A stretch of 32,721 bases of DNA from a virus, in the IMG/VR virus record IMGVR_UViG_3300034198_022597, positions 1 to 32,721 of that record. One strand, written 5' to 3'. Position numbers and translations under genes: made by a program. Below are positions 1 through 7,443 of the stretch, piece by piece. The first letter of the stretch is position 1, and every line of letters begins with the position of its first letter. The notes beneath the pieces were generated by a model. It was not told the DNA's origin. It saw only the letters and a program-made list of their open reading frames with translations, and made no database searches.

Positions 1-78
1 AGTATATTCACAGGAGTGTGGCTAGGTTTAACTTTTCATCTTCTTATAGAGAAGCTAATTAGAAAGAATTTTTCCTAA
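1..78 (+). CDS. 3' end of a possible membrane protein gene (partial)
   Basis: Frame 1 is open from the window edge to a TAA at 76-78 and encodes 25 residues. A hydrophobic stretch (IFTGVWLGLTFHLL) is followed by a basic tail, as at the C-terminus of a membrane protein. The stop lies 10 bases before the next ATG, which fits the dense packing of this genome. Codon choice (ATA, TTA, AGA, GGA) agrees with neighbouring genes. Frame 3 is also open to a TAG at 60-62, so the frame is not certain. The 5' part is outside the window and no function can be given. Confidence 0.4.
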   Translation, partial: SIFTGVWLGLTFHLLIEKLIRKNFS

Positions 79-88
79 GGTAGGTACT

Positions 89-289
89 ATGAATAAATTA
101 CAAAAAGATATTTTAGAAAGAGCTATTTGGACAGCAGTACAAGCGTTCATTGCTGTATACACAGTGGGTGGCGTTGATGAGGTTAAATCAGCAGCTACAG
201 CCGCAATTGCAGCAGCAATAAGTGTCGTTAAGGGTTTAATTGCAACAAAAATTGGTGACCCCGAAAGCGCAGCAACAATAAAGAGTTAA
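89..289 (+). CDS. Putative holin, r1t-like
   Basis: The 66-residue product has an N-terminal segment (ERAIWTAVQAFIAVYTVGG), a charged turn (DEVKSA), a second Ala/Ile/Val-rich segment and a short tail with GDPESAAT. This architecture, ER-W near the N-terminus, two weakly hydrophobic helices and a GxPxxA tail, resembles the r1t-type phage holins common in phages of Gram-positive bacteria. Such proteins assemble in the inner membrane and trigger lysis. The start is preceded by a good Shine-Dalgarno sequence (AAGGTAGG, 78-85) at close spacing. It follows the partial gene at 1-78 and is the last gene before the terminator at 353-390. Assignment is by pattern, not database search; another small membrane protein is possible. 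Confidence 0.6.
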   Translation: MNKLQKDILERAIWTAVQAFIAVYTVGGVDEVKSAATAAIAAAISVVKGLIATKIGDPESAATIKS

Positions 290-317
290 GTTAGTCAAGC
301 ACGTTTTAGTGATCTCA

Positions 318-326
318 TGCTATAAT
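318..326 (+). promoter_or_regulatory. Extended -10 promoter element TGCTATAAT
   Basis: TGC followed by a perfect TATAAT (321-326) lies in a non-coding gap. There is no convincing -35 box at the usual distance, which is normal for extended -10 promoters. Transcription would begin near 332-334 and meet the terminator at 353-390 almost at once. A second TGnTATAAT occurs in the non-coding gap at 28617-28625. The match is seen in the sequence; promoter activity is inferred. Confidence 0.5.
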
Positions 327-352
327 GTAGAAATGAGAGAACTACGAGTACA

Positions 353-390
353 ACAACCCCGTCCTATTTGGACGGGGTTGTCTGTTTTCT
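353..390 (+). terminator. Rho-independent terminator
   Basis: A perfect 12-bp stem (353-364 with 370-381; ACAACCCCGTCC and its complement) has a 5-base loop TATTT and is followed by CTGTTTTCTT. It is the strongest GC-rich hairpin in this part of the window. It separates the holin-like gene from the nucleotide-metabolism operon. Confidence 0.88.
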
Positions 391-418
391 TGAGCAAGTA
401 TATAGGTTTACATAATTT
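390..418 (+). promoter_or_regulatory. Possible sigma-70-type promoter for the nucleotide operon
   Basis: TTGAGC (390-395) and TAATTT (413-418) are separated by 17 bases, between the terminator hairpin and the first gene of the next operon. The -35 box matches four of six consensus bases and the -10 box only three. Its position after a terminator is its best support. Confidence 0.3.
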
Positions 419-443
419 TATCTGGACTTATTAAGGATTGATG

Positions 444-1178
444 ATGTCTATACAAGAAGTTCAACAAGCAATTGAGAGCAATTCCCTTCCTATCAACGTT
501 GCTGAAAAATACTTAAAATTATACGTTGCAGATATTCCTTGGCAAGAATCAATAGCAACCCTATGGAAGAACTCATTGAACAAAATGCAGAATCAGGAGG
601 CAGCAAAAGATCATGTAAAGAAGGCAATCAGTTGCGCTACTATACTTCCTCTGATGGAAAAAACAGCTATTCCCGATCCCGCTACAAATTTACTATTTTG
701 GTGCACAGGATGGGCACAATTTAACAAAAGTGATTGGTTTACCCTTTATCTGGACATTTTAAAAGAAGACATAAAAATTAATGAGATAAGAAATGAAGTT
801 ATAAGACTTGGCATAATAGATCCGATAGATATATCTCCAATTACCAGACAGGCCTATAATTGGTTATATCAAAAGGCCGAGGAACTTGAAGATATGTCCA
901 AGATAGATACAAATATCTTAAAAGGAAAACTAATTAACTTAGTCAAAGCTTATGGCGGAGCAGTCATATGTAACATATTCGTTAACCATAAATCTCATAT
1001 TGATAAGGTTTTCAATTGGAGAAGTGGTTACTTTTTTGAAAAACAGATACATAACGTTTATTCCGTTGATCAAATTAAGAAAATAAAGTTAGCCGAACTA
1101 ACTAAAACTAATAATAAATATATAAAAACAATAGACATTAACACAGGAGAAAAAAATGGAAAACAGTATTCTTTCTAA
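444..1178 (+). CDS. Hypothetical protein, first gene of the nucleotide operon
   Basis: The product is a 244-residue soluble protein that I do not recognise. It is mostly helical in appearance, with Trp-containing segments in the first half (PWQESIATLW, LLFWCTGWAQF), and ends in a basic, Asn-rich tail. No signal peptide, membrane segment or catalytic motif is evident. Three starts are adjacent (TTG 438, ATG 441, ATG 444); I chose 444 because AAGGA at 433-437 then has a 6-base spacer. It overlaps the ribonucleotide reductase start by 23 bases, so the two are probably translated together. Its position might suggest a link to nucleotide metabolism, but nothing in the sequence shows one. Confidence 0.75.
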   Translation: MSIQEVQQAIESNSLPINVAEKYLKLYVADIPWQESIATLWKNSLNKMQNQEAAKDHVKKAISCATILPLMEKTAIPDPATNLLFWCTGWAQFNKSDWFTLYLDILKEDIKINEIRNEVIRLGIIDPIDISPITRQAYNWLYQKAEELEDMSKIDTNILKGKLINLVKAYGGAVICNIFVNHKSHIDKVFNWRSGYFFEKQIHNVYSVDQIKKIKLAELTKTNNKYIKTIDINTGEKNGKQYSF

Positions 1179-3090
1179 AGACTTTATAAATTCATATGCG
1201 GATAAGGTAGCTCCTTGGGGATTTAATGGTCTAGGTGAGATAGTGTATCGTAGAACTTATTCTAGAGATATAGAGTCTTTGGGCAGAAAAGAATACTGGC
1301 ACGAAACAATAGCCCGCTGCATCGACGGCGCCCAAAAAATAGGCGCAGGATACACAGAAGAGGAAGCGGAAAGATTATTTGATTATATCTTTAATCTTAA
1401 GGGCATATTTGCCGGACGCTGCCTATGGCAACTCGGTACTCCTTTAGTGGAAAAAATGAGTGGCGTTTCCCTGGTAAATTGCTGGATGACAACAATTTCC
1501 AAGGTAGAAGATTTTCAATTCTTAATGGACCACTTGATGGTAGGTGGTGGCGTTGGATTTACTGTAGAACGAGCAAATGTACATGATTTCCCTAAAGTAC
1601 AAAATGTCCAATTTATTCGGCATGAAAAAACAAATGATGCAGATTTTATTGTTGGCGATTCCAGAAAAGGTTGGTCTGCACTACTCGGTAAAGTTTTGAA
1701 AAGTTATTTTGAGACTGGCGAGTCATTTACTTATAGTACCATTCTAGTAAGAGGGTATGGTGCACCTCTAAAAACATTTGGTGGAACAGCATCGGGTCCC
1801 GAAGTTCTTATTGAGGGTATTAAAAATATTTGCGATATTTTGAATCTTCGTATTGGCAAAAAGATTCGCTCGATTGATGCGTTAGATATAGCTAATATTA
1901 TCGGAAAGATAGTTGTAGCCGGTTCTGCTCGTCGATCCGCCCAAATAGCCATTGGAGATCCTGATGACTTCCTTTTCCTTAAGGCTAAGAATTGGGGCAA
2001 AGGTGATATTCCAGCTTGGCGAGGAAATTCAAATAACTCAATCTATGCAGACGCTTATGAAGAGATTATTGATGAATTCTGGAAAGGGTATGATGGATCT
2101 GGCGAACCTTATGGTTTAATTAATAGAAATCTTATTCGTAAAAATGGCAGATTGGGCGAGAAAGCTAATGATAATCGCGTAATTGGCACTAATCCATGCG
2201 GAGAAATTGGACTAGAAGATGGAGAGCCATGTAATCTAGCTGAAATCTTCCTTCCCAATATTACATCAAAAGAAGAATTACTCGACGTCAGCACCCTGCT
2301 TTATAAAACTCAAAAAGCAATTACGACACTATCCTACCCCTACAAGAAGAGTCAAGATGTCATTGAAAGAAATCGAAGATTAGGCCAAGGCATTACGGGA
2401 TGGTTACAGGCAACAGAAGAACAATTGTCTTGGATTGATGAAGCTTATAAAAATCTTAAGCAAATTGACGAAAAATGGTCCGCTACATTAGGAATAAATA
2501 AATCAATTAAATTAACAACTGTTAAACCCAGTGGAACTTTAAGCTTGCTTGCGGGAGTAACTCCTGGTATTCATCCCGCTTATGCACAGTATTATATTCG
2601 TCGTGTACGCATGGGCAGTAATGATCCACTTGTGAATTACTGTAGAGATAAAGGATATAAAGTTCAATATGATATAGGTTTGGATGGCAAGGAGAATCAT
2701 ACCATTTGCGTTGTTGAATTCCCGTGTAAAACTCCCGAACACGCCACGCTTGCAGGCGAGATAACGGCCATCAATCAACTTGAGTGGGTAGTGAAGGCCC
2801 AGTCCACGTGGGCAGATAATAACGTAAGTGTTACCGTTTATTATAAGAAAGAAGAATTACCAGAGATTCAAGAGTGGATGAAAAAGAATTATAAAAACAA
2901 AGTAAAATCAGTATCTTTCTTATTGCACAGTGAGCATGGTTTCGTACTCGCTCCGTACGAAGAAATATCTGAAGATACATATAATAAGTTAAAGTCAAAA
3001 ATTAAATATGGAATTAATTTTACCGACTCTAGCAATATAGATTTATTGGATAGTCTTGAGTGCGAAGGCGGAGCTTGCCCGATTAAGTGA
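1156..3090 (+). CDS. nrdJ: Class II (adenosylcobalamin-dependent) ribonucleotide reductase
   Basis: This 644-residue protein would reduce ribonucleotides to deoxyribonucleotides using adenosylcobalamin and no oxygen. It carries the catalytic elements of the monomeric Lactobacillus leichmannii type: Cys109 in LVNCW, C348-G-E350 in NPCGE, Cys359 eleven residues later, and a C-terminal redox pair, Cys636 and Cys641, in CEGGACPIK. The 11-residue and 5-residue cysteine spacings match that family, and TVKPSGTLSLLAG is the usual family signature. At 644 residues it is shorter than the bacterial enzyme of roughly 740. The start has a strong AGGAG site within the preceding gene. No separate beta subunit or thioredoxin is seen in the window. 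With ThyX, dCMP deaminase and the dNMP kinase at 22030 it forms a dNTP supply set. Confidence 0.93.
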   Translation: MENSILSKDFINSYADKVAPWGFNGLGEIVYRRTYSRDIESLGRKEYWHETIARCIDGAQKIGAGYTEEEAERLFDYIFNLKGIFAGRCLWQLGTPLVEKMSGVSLVNCWMTTISKVEDFQFLMDHLMVGGGVGFTVERANVHDFPKVQNVQFIRHEKTNDADFIVGDSRKGWSALLGKVLKSYFETGESFTYSTILVRGYGAPLKTFGGTASGPEVLIEGIKNICDILNLRIGKKIRSIDALDIANIIGKIVVAGSARRSAQIAIGDPDDFLFLKAKNWGKGDIPAWRGNSNNSIYADAYEEIIDEFWKGYDGSGEPYGLINRNLIRKNGRLGEKANDNRVIGTNPCGEIGLEDGEPCNLAEIFLPNITSKEELLDVSTLLYKTQKAITTLSYPYKKSQDVIERNRRLGQGITGWLQATEEQLSWIDEAYKNLKQIDEKWSATLGINKSIKLTTVKPSGTLSLLAGVTPGIHPAYAQYYIRRVRMGSNDPLVNYCRDKGYKVQYDIGLDGKENHTICVVEFPCKTPEHATLAGEITAINQLEWVVKAQSTWADNNVSVTVYYKKEELPEIQEWMKKNYKNKVKSVSFLLHSEHGFVLAPYEEISEDTYNKLKSKIKYGINFTDSSNIDLLDSLECEGGACPIK

Positions 3091-3094
3091 TACT

Positions 3095-3451
3095 ATGTCT
3101 GAAAAAAATGAATTTGAAAATGAAGACTTTGAAAAGAAATTTTCTGAAATAGTTAATTCCAATGAACTAAAAGAGATATCAGATTCTTTTGCTACCGAGG
3201 TAAAGCTCGGGGCAAAAGAACTGTTATTAATTCAACAAGCGCTAGCTGATAATATTTCCAATATCACAGAAGTAATCATAGCTTCTCTGGACGGAGAAAA
3301 TATGCTCGGAGAGCCAGATAGTGAAATATCTGATATACTTGGTTCGTTATATAAAATATCAGAAGATTTTAATGATTGCATGACAGATAACTTTATATCT
3401 TTTACAATGATTGATGATGAAGATGAGGATTTTGAAGATGGAACAGAATGA
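3095..3451 (+). CDS. Hypothetical acidic protein
   Basis: The product is a 118-residue, strongly acidic protein with a Glu/Asp-rich N-terminus and an almost wholly acidic C-terminus (DDEDEDFEDGTE). The middle looks helical. No known domain, membrane segment or cysteine motif is visible. The frame also opens upstream at a TTG at 3056 inside the reductase gene; I prefer the ATG at 3095, five bases after the reductase stop, although its ribosome-binding site is weak and it may depend on coupling. It overlaps the thyX-like gene by 14 bases. The acidic tail could make it a protein-binding partner or DNA mimic, but that is only a possibility. Confidence 0.7.
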   Translation: MSEKNEFENEDFEKKFSEIVNSNELKEISDSFATEVKLGAKELLLIQQALADNISNITEVIIASLDGENMLGEPDSEISDILGSLYKISEDFNDCMTDNFISFTMIDDEDEDFEDGTE

Positions 3452-4148
3452 GAATAAATTAATTACAGTATTAAATAATGGATACGTTAGATTAGTCGAC
3501 ATTATGGGTTCTGATCTATCCGTCGTAAATGCCGCCAGAGCGTCATTTGCTAAAGAGTCCAAAGAAATGACAGTTAATGATGGAAGATTATTGGATTTTT
3601 TAGTAAGAGAAAATCATATGTCTCCATTTCGTCATGCATTTATGACATTTGAGATTAAAGCTCCTTTAATGGTCGCTCGCCAACACTGGAAGTATGTAAT
3701 AGGCTCTGATCATACAATGGATTCATGGAACGAATCTAGCAGACGATATATTACTATGGAGCCAGAATTTTATATTCCCACTAATGAACAATGGCGTTTA
3801 GCGCCGGATAATAAAAAGCAAGGGTCTGGTGGCCCCATAGATCCATGGACTGGATCTTTATTGAGTCAACAATTGAAAGACTACATTGCCCAAGGTGAAG
3901 CGCTTTATTCAATGGCAATGCAAAATGGCGTCGCCGCAGAACAGGCAAGATTATTTTTACCCGCCTACGGTATGCATGTAATATATCGATGGTCCGCTAG
4001 TCTGCAATCTGTGGCACTCTTCCTGAATCAAAGATTAGCAGAGGATTCACAAAAAGAAATACAAGAATACGCAAAAGCTGTACATACTCTTATCATGGAT
4101 AAATTTCCAGTTTGTGTAGAACTTTTAACCAAAGGCCGACATGCCTAA
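3438..4148 (+). CDS. thyX: Flavin-dependent thymidylate synthase-like protein (ThyX family, divergent motif)
   Basis: ThyX methylates dUMP to dTMP using FAD, NADPH and methylenetetrahydrofolate. This 236-residue protein has the family layout: SPFRHAFMTFEIKAPLMVARQ (61-82, read as two blocks), NESSRRY (98-104), EFYIP and the later helix with LNQRLAEDSQKEIQ. The hallmark RHRx7S motif is not present in its usual form: after R81-Q82 the residues are HWKY, and about six extra residues precede NESSRRY. The position where many ThyX have N-x-R-S reads SLQS. The enzyme is therefore either a divergent ThyX or a relative with altered chemistry. The start ATG is chosen because GAGGA (3425-3429) lies eight bases upstream; it overlaps the previous gene by 14 bases. 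Confidence 0.85.
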   Translation: MEQNENKLITVLNNGYVRLVDIMGSDLSVVNAARASFAKESKEMTVNDGRLLDFLVRENHMSPFRHAFMTFEIKAPLMVARQHWKYVIGSDHTMDSWNESSRRYITMEPEFYIPTNEQWRLAPDNKKQGSGGPIDPWTGSLLSQQLKDYIAQGEALYSMAMQNGVAAEQARLFLPAYGMHVIYRWSASLQSVALFLNQRLAEDSQKEIQEYAKAVHTLIMDKFPVCVELLTKGRHA

Positions 4149-4299
4149 TATACTAAAGCTTTTAGCATTTACTCTAATCATAAATTGGTGCATTTCGCTA
4201 CAGATGCTAAATCAATCTCTTGTAAAAGGGAAGCAAAAAATAATTGCAATCTCACTTTGTTTAACCTTGGGCATTATAGCTGCGCTAATGGTAATATAA
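4141..4299 (+). CDS. Small two-helix membrane protein
   Basis: This 52-residue open frame begins with ATG at 4141, overlapping the thyX-like stop, and ends with a TAA that overlaps the ATG of the dCMP deaminase (TAATG). AAAGG at 4131-4135 gives a well-placed ribosome-binding site. The product has two hydrophobic stretches, ILKLLAFTLIINWCISLQML and IIAISLCLTLGIIAALMVI, joined by a short basic loop (LVKGKQK), so an inner-membrane hairpin is likely. It fills the space between two clear genes, and the coupled start of the deaminase, which lacks its own Shine-Dalgarno, argues that it is translated. The function is unknown. Confidence 0.72.
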   Translation: MPNILKLLAFTLIINWCISLQMLNQSLVKGKQKIIAISLCLTLGIIAALMVI

Positions 4300-4763
4300 T
4301 GACATCAGTTAGCAGAAAAGATAGGCAATATATGGAACTATGCCAATCGACAGCAAGCATATTTTCAACTTGCGCAAAAAGAAAATATGCAGCTATATTA
4401 GTAGACGACTATGGGCATATAGTCGGAGTTGGGTATAACGGTGGTCCAAGCGGCGTGCTGCACTGTGAAGATGGTGGGTGCCCTAGGCTAATGCAAAACG
4501 CTGCTAACGGCTCCATTTATGATAATTGTATAGCTATTCACGCCGAAGCTAATGCCCTACTGCATTCCGATTATTCTTCAAGGGCAAAAAAAATATACAT
4601 TAATGGCCCACCCTGTTTCTCATGTGCTAAACTAATTGCTAATTCAACGATAGATACGATATACTGCTTATCTGATGAGTCCTATAAGGAATGGTTTAAG
4701 GTGAAAACTTTTTTATCCCAGTGTTCAATAGATGTTTTAGAGGTAAATAATGCCAGCAGCTAA
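4299..4763 (+). CDS. Deoxycytidylate (dCMP) deaminase
   Basis: The 154-residue protein should convert dCMP to dUMP, the substrate for thymidylate synthesis. It has the zinc-dependent deaminase signature: H81-A-E83 and P105-C106-F-S-C109. Additional cysteines at 56, 61 and 77 (CEDGGC, DNC) match the second zinc site typical of phage and eukaryotic dCMP deaminases. GVGYNGGPSG is the usual substrate-site segment. The frame is open further upstream (a TTG at 4185), but I start at the ATG overlapping the stop of the small membrane protein, because the conserved domain begins there and the TAATG arrangement implies coupling. Its place after the ThyX-like gene fits the pathway. Confidence 0.92.
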   Translation: MTSVSRKDRQYMELCQSTASIFSTCAKRKYAAILVDDYGHIVGVGYNGGPSGVLHCEDGGCPRLMQNAANGSIYDNCIAIHAEANALLHSDYSSRAKKIYINGPPCFSCAKLIANSTIDTIYCLSDESYKEWFKVKTFLSQCSIDVLEVNNASS

Positions 4764-4968
4764 GTTAAATTATTTAGTAGTATACAAAAACCATAGCCAA
4801 GTATATGGTTGCTCTTCTAAGAAAATAGCTTTAGATAGTCCCCCCCCAGAAGGATATACTGTAAGCGATAAGAATATTTTTTTCGTAACGTTTGAACCAG
4901 ATACTGAGAATCTTGCAATACACAAAATAAATAATAAGGAAGAAAGCAATGTCAAAGAAACAGAATAA
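4750..4968 (+). CDS. Hypothetical protein
   Basis: A 72-residue protein with no recognisable domain. The first half is beta-rich (LNYLVVYKNHSQVYGCSS) and the tail is charged. AGAGG at 4739-4743 with a 6-base spacer supports the ATG at 4750. It overlaps the deaminase by 14 bases and the next gene by 20 bases, so it is part of the same tightly coupled operon. Confidence 0.72.
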   Translation: MPAAKLNYLVVYKNHSQVYGCSSKKIALDSPPPEGYTVSDKNIFFVTFEPDTENLAIHKINNKEESNVKETE

Positions 4969-5182
4969 TAAAAAGAAATTAAGCGTAAAACTTTCCATTG
5001 GCGATACAGCAGTGGTTATAGATTATGAGACCGCTATGCACATAGCGGAAACATATGATTATTTGGCTAATGAGAATCAAAACGAATACGCTGATTCATT
5101 TAGAAGAGTAGCCGACACGGTTAGAATGCAGGCTGTAGAAAATTATTTTGATTCAATGGACGACGACTATGAAGAATGGTAA
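4949..5182 (+). CDS. Hypothetical protein
   Basis: A 77-residue protein with a Lys-rich N-terminus (KKQNNKKKLSVKL), a predicted helix in the middle and an acidic C-terminus (DSMDDDYEEW). The AAGGAAG before the ATG is a clear ribosome-binding site. No domain is recognised. It overlaps both neighbours. Confidence 0.75.
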   Translation: MSKKQNNKKKLSVKLSIGDTAVVIDYETAMHIAETYDYLANENQNEYADSFRRVADTVRMQAVENYFDSMDDDYEEW

Positions 5183-5426
5183 CAAACTTTTTTTTGTTAT
5201 TAATTTATTTGTAATCGGATATACATTAGGTCAGAATAGGTCAAAAAAAATGTCAGAAGAACATAGAAAAAATCCAACACTACATCAATACTTGAATAGA
5301 TTCAAAGAATTCTTTGATGAAAATAAGATAGAAAGTATTGAACAAGAATTTTTTAATTTAATTGATTTTGGAATGAGTCCAGAAATGGCTTTTGAATCTA
5401 TTACCTTTAATGGAGAACTAAATTGA
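5169..5426 (+). CDS. Hypothetical small protein with N-terminal membrane anchor
   Basis: Starting at the ATG at 5169, the 85-residue product has a hydrophobic N-terminal segment (LFFVINLFVIGYTLG) followed by basic residues (QNRSKK), which is the pattern of an N-terminal anchor, and then a helical acidic cytoplasmic part. It overlaps the previous gene by 14 bases. The ribosome-binding site is weak. A second in-frame ATG at 5250, with AGG upstream, would give a soluble 58-residue form; I cannot exclude it. No family is recognised. Confidence 0.6.
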   Translation: MKNGNKLFFVINLFVIGYTLGQNRSKKMSEEHRKNPTLHQYLNRFKEFFDENKIESIEQEFFNLIDFGMSPEMAFESITFNGELN

Positions 5427-6214
5427 TAGATCTATGTGTTGTCAACTATAATACAAGACCTTTATTAAATAGATTCCTCGACTGCCTGCACAACGATCTG
5501 CACGCAAATGAAAAAGTTTGGAAGCTATACATAGCAGACAATGGCTCAAAAGACGACAGCGCCGAGTGGGTAAAATATAATTTTGAAAGATATAAAATTA
5601 ATAAATTTTACATAAATGAAAATGTAGGGTATTCGTCTGCCTGTAATCAATTAGCCAGTGTTGGTACGTCAGATATTATTTGCCTCCTAAACGCAGACGT
5701 ATGGATAACGAGTGAAAGTTTATCTATGGTGCAAAAAATATTTAATGAAAATCCAGATATACATATCATGGGGCCCAAGCAAAGAGATGAAAATGGGCTA
5801 ATTACACACGCTGGCATTATGGGGACCAACACAAGTCCTGCTCATCGTGGCTGGAGACAGAGTGATTTTAACGATGAGCTATATAGAGATAGGGTCTCTT
5901 GTGTTACCGTTTCCGGTTCTGCATATTTTATTCGCAGAGAAGTTTGGAATGCATTAACAAACCATCCTGCATACCAAGAAATGTATCCTGGAGCTATTGG
6001 GGCCTTTCTTCCAACTCCCCATTATTATGAGGAAACATGGTGCTCATACTTTGCAAGACATTTGGGGTATAATGTAGTTTATGATGGAAGTGTTTCCATT
6101 GGCCATAGTTGGCATAAGTCTTCGACAGTTGGCGGAGAAGCTGATTCTAAATTTAAAGTAAGTCAAGCAATATTTCGCAAAGCATGCGACTACATCGGAA
6201 TAGAAAGAGATTAA
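5423..6214 (+). CDS. Family 2 glycosyltransferase
   Basis: A 263-residue GT-A-fold glycosyltransferase. The nucleotide-sugar binding segments are visible: VVNYN at the N-terminus, DNGSKD (39-44), and LLNADVW (88-94), which holds the metal-binding Asp region. The later SGSAYFIRREVW and HYYEETWCSYF segments resemble the acceptor side of rhamnosyltransferase-like GT2 proteins. Donor and acceptor cannot be deduced. Translation starts at a TTG (5423) that overlaps the preceding TGA; GGAG at 5412-5415 with a 7-base spacer supports that start and no in-frame ATG is near. It is odd in a nucleotide-metabolism operon, and further glycosyltransferases occur at 7717 and 29557-31839. Confidence 0.85.
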   Translation: MIDLCVVNYNTRPLLNRFLDCLHNDLHANEKVWKLYIADNGSKDDSAEWVKYNFERYKINKFYINENVGYSSACNQLASVGTSDIICLLNADVWITSESLSMVQKIFNENPDIHIMGPKQRDENGLITHAGIMGTNTSPAHRGWRQSDFNDELYRDRVSCVTVSGSAYFIRREVWNALTNHPAYQEMYPGAIGAFLPTPHYYEETWCSYFARHLGYNVVYDGSVSIGHSWHKSSTVGGEADSKFKVSQAIFRKACDYIGIERD

Positions 6215-6215
6215 C

Positions 6216-6614
6216 ATGACAGATAAATTAAACCCTTGGATCTACAACGCAGAGGTTAAGAAAACAATTGATGGTGATACATTTGATATCATTATTGACT
6301 TGGGATTTGATATCTTGAAAAAAGGCAGAGTTCGTCTTTACGGTGTTAATACACCAGAGAGCCGCACAACTAATCTTGAAGAAAAGAAAATGGGCCTGGC
6401 CGCTAAGGAATTTACTGATCAGTGGTTAACTGCAGCAAATCATAAAGTAAAGATAGAAACAATAATTGATAAAAATGAAAAGTATGGAAGAATTCTAGCG
6501 CGAGTATGGAATGAAACCGCAGAGTGTCTAAATGATGCTATAGTAGCATCAGGTCTTGCTAGAGAATATTTTGGCGTAGGCGACAAAACTTTTACTGAAT
6601 TCAAAAAGGACTAA
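6216..6614 (+). CDS. Staphylococcal nuclease-like (thermonuclease) protein
   Basis: The 132-residue protein has the SNase OB-fold signature: IDGDTF (18-23), RVRLYGVNTPE (38-48) and YGRILARVW (90-98). The three catalytic residues are present as R40, E48 and R92, with the same 8 and 44 residue spacing as R35, E43 and R87 of staphylococcal nuclease, so catalytic activity is likely. There is no signal peptide, so it would act inside the cell, perhaps in host DNA breakdown and nucleotide recycling. The ATG lies two bases after the glycosyltransferase stop. Confidence 0.92.
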   Translation: MTDKLNPWIYNAEVKKTIDGDTFDIIIDLGFDILKKGRVRLYGVNTPESRTTNLEEKKMGLAAKEFTDQWLTAANHKVKIETIIDKNEKYGRILARVWNETAECLNDAIVASGLAREYFGVGDKTFTEFKKD

Positions 6615-6615
6615 A

Positions 6616-7035
6616 GTGCAAACATTTTTACCATATGCAGACTTTCAAAAATCTGTAGAAGTATTAGATTATCGTCGTCTTGGTAAACAGCGTGTTGAAA
6701 CATTTCAAGTTCTCAACATACTTTTAGAAAGAACGCCTACAAAAGGTTGGAGAAATCATCCAGTAACATTAATGTGGACTGGCTATGAATCTGCCCTAAA
6801 ATTGTATCAGAATACGACTATTCGCGAATGGGTCAATAGAGGATACAAGAATAATATGCAATATGAAGAAATAGATCCGGGCAGTTTGAAGATGCCAACT
6901 TGGTTTGGAAGTGAAAAATTTCACAGATCACATAGATCAAATCTTCTTCGCAAAGACTTTGGATATTATTCACAATATTTTGACGAACCAAATGATTTAG
7001 AGTATTATTGGCCAGGAGTAGAGTATGCCGCTTAA
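6616..7035 (+). CDS. Pyrimidine dimer DNA glycosylase-like protein
   Basis: The 139-residue protein begins MQTFLPYADFQKSVEVLD and continues YRRLGKQRVE, GWRNHPVTLMW and GYE-AL, the conserved pattern of the short bacterial and phage proteins related to T4 endonuclease V (pyrimidine dimer DNA glycosylase family). T4 endonuclease V removes UV-induced pyrimidine dimers; this subgroup is usually annotated by homology only. Translation starts at GTG (6616) with AAGGA five bases upstream. The gene follows the SNase homologue directly and may serve repair of phage DNA damaged by sunlight. Confidence 0.82.
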   Translation: MQTFLPYADFQKSVEVLDYRRLGKQRVETFQVLNILLERTPTKGWRNHPVTLMWTGYESALKLYQNTTIREWVNRGYKNNMQYEEIDPGSLKMPTWFGSEKFHRSHRSNLLRKDFGYYSQYFDEPNDLEYYWPGVEYAA

Positions 7036-7429
7036 AGTATTTCTTTCAGGAGCAATTGAGGGAGTAGAAGAATATGGTCGTTTTTGGCGTAAATCAGCGA
7101 CCAAGGGTTTACACCTCGCAGGATATGACGTACTAGATCCAACTAGTATTATAGATGAAGGATATCAAGAGCCAGAAGAAATTGTTGAAAAAAATTTGTT
7201 CATGCAACGCAGAGCAGATATTATTCTGGTAGAATACATGTTACAAGATCGTGCATATATAGGAACTGATTTTGAACTAGCTTGGGCTAAATTCAATAAT
7301 CAACCAGCAGTAGTATTCTGTTGTGACTCTAATAGAAATAGAGTTTATCTAAAATATATGGCAACAAAACTTGCACCAACAATGCAAGATGCGATAGAAT
7401 ATATCGCAAGCAATTATCCATCAAATTAA
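7025..7429 (+). CDS. Nucleoside 2-deoxyribosyltransferase-like protein
   Basis: The 134-residue protein has the Rossmann-like pattern of the nucleoside deoxyribosyltransferase family: KVFLSGAIEG at the N-terminus, AGYDVLDP, ADIILVEY and GTDFELAWA. In characterised members the Glu in the G-T-x-x-E segment is the nucleophile; here it is E84. The family exchanges bases on deoxyribonucleosides, and relatives hydrolyse modified nucleotides. AGGAG at 7014-7018 with a 6-base spacer supports the ATG; the gene overlaps its predecessor by 11 bases. The substrate is unknown: base salvage and clean-up or production of a modified nucleotide are both possible. Confidence 0.8.
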   Translation: MPLKVFLSGAIEGVEEYGRFWRKSATKGLHLAGYDVLDPTSIIDEGYQEPEEIVEKNLFMQRRADIILVEYMLQDRAYIGTDFELAWAKFNNQPAVVFCCDSNRNRVYLKYMATKLAPTMQDAIEYIASNYPSN

Positions 7430-7443
7430 CGAAAGGCATTAAA

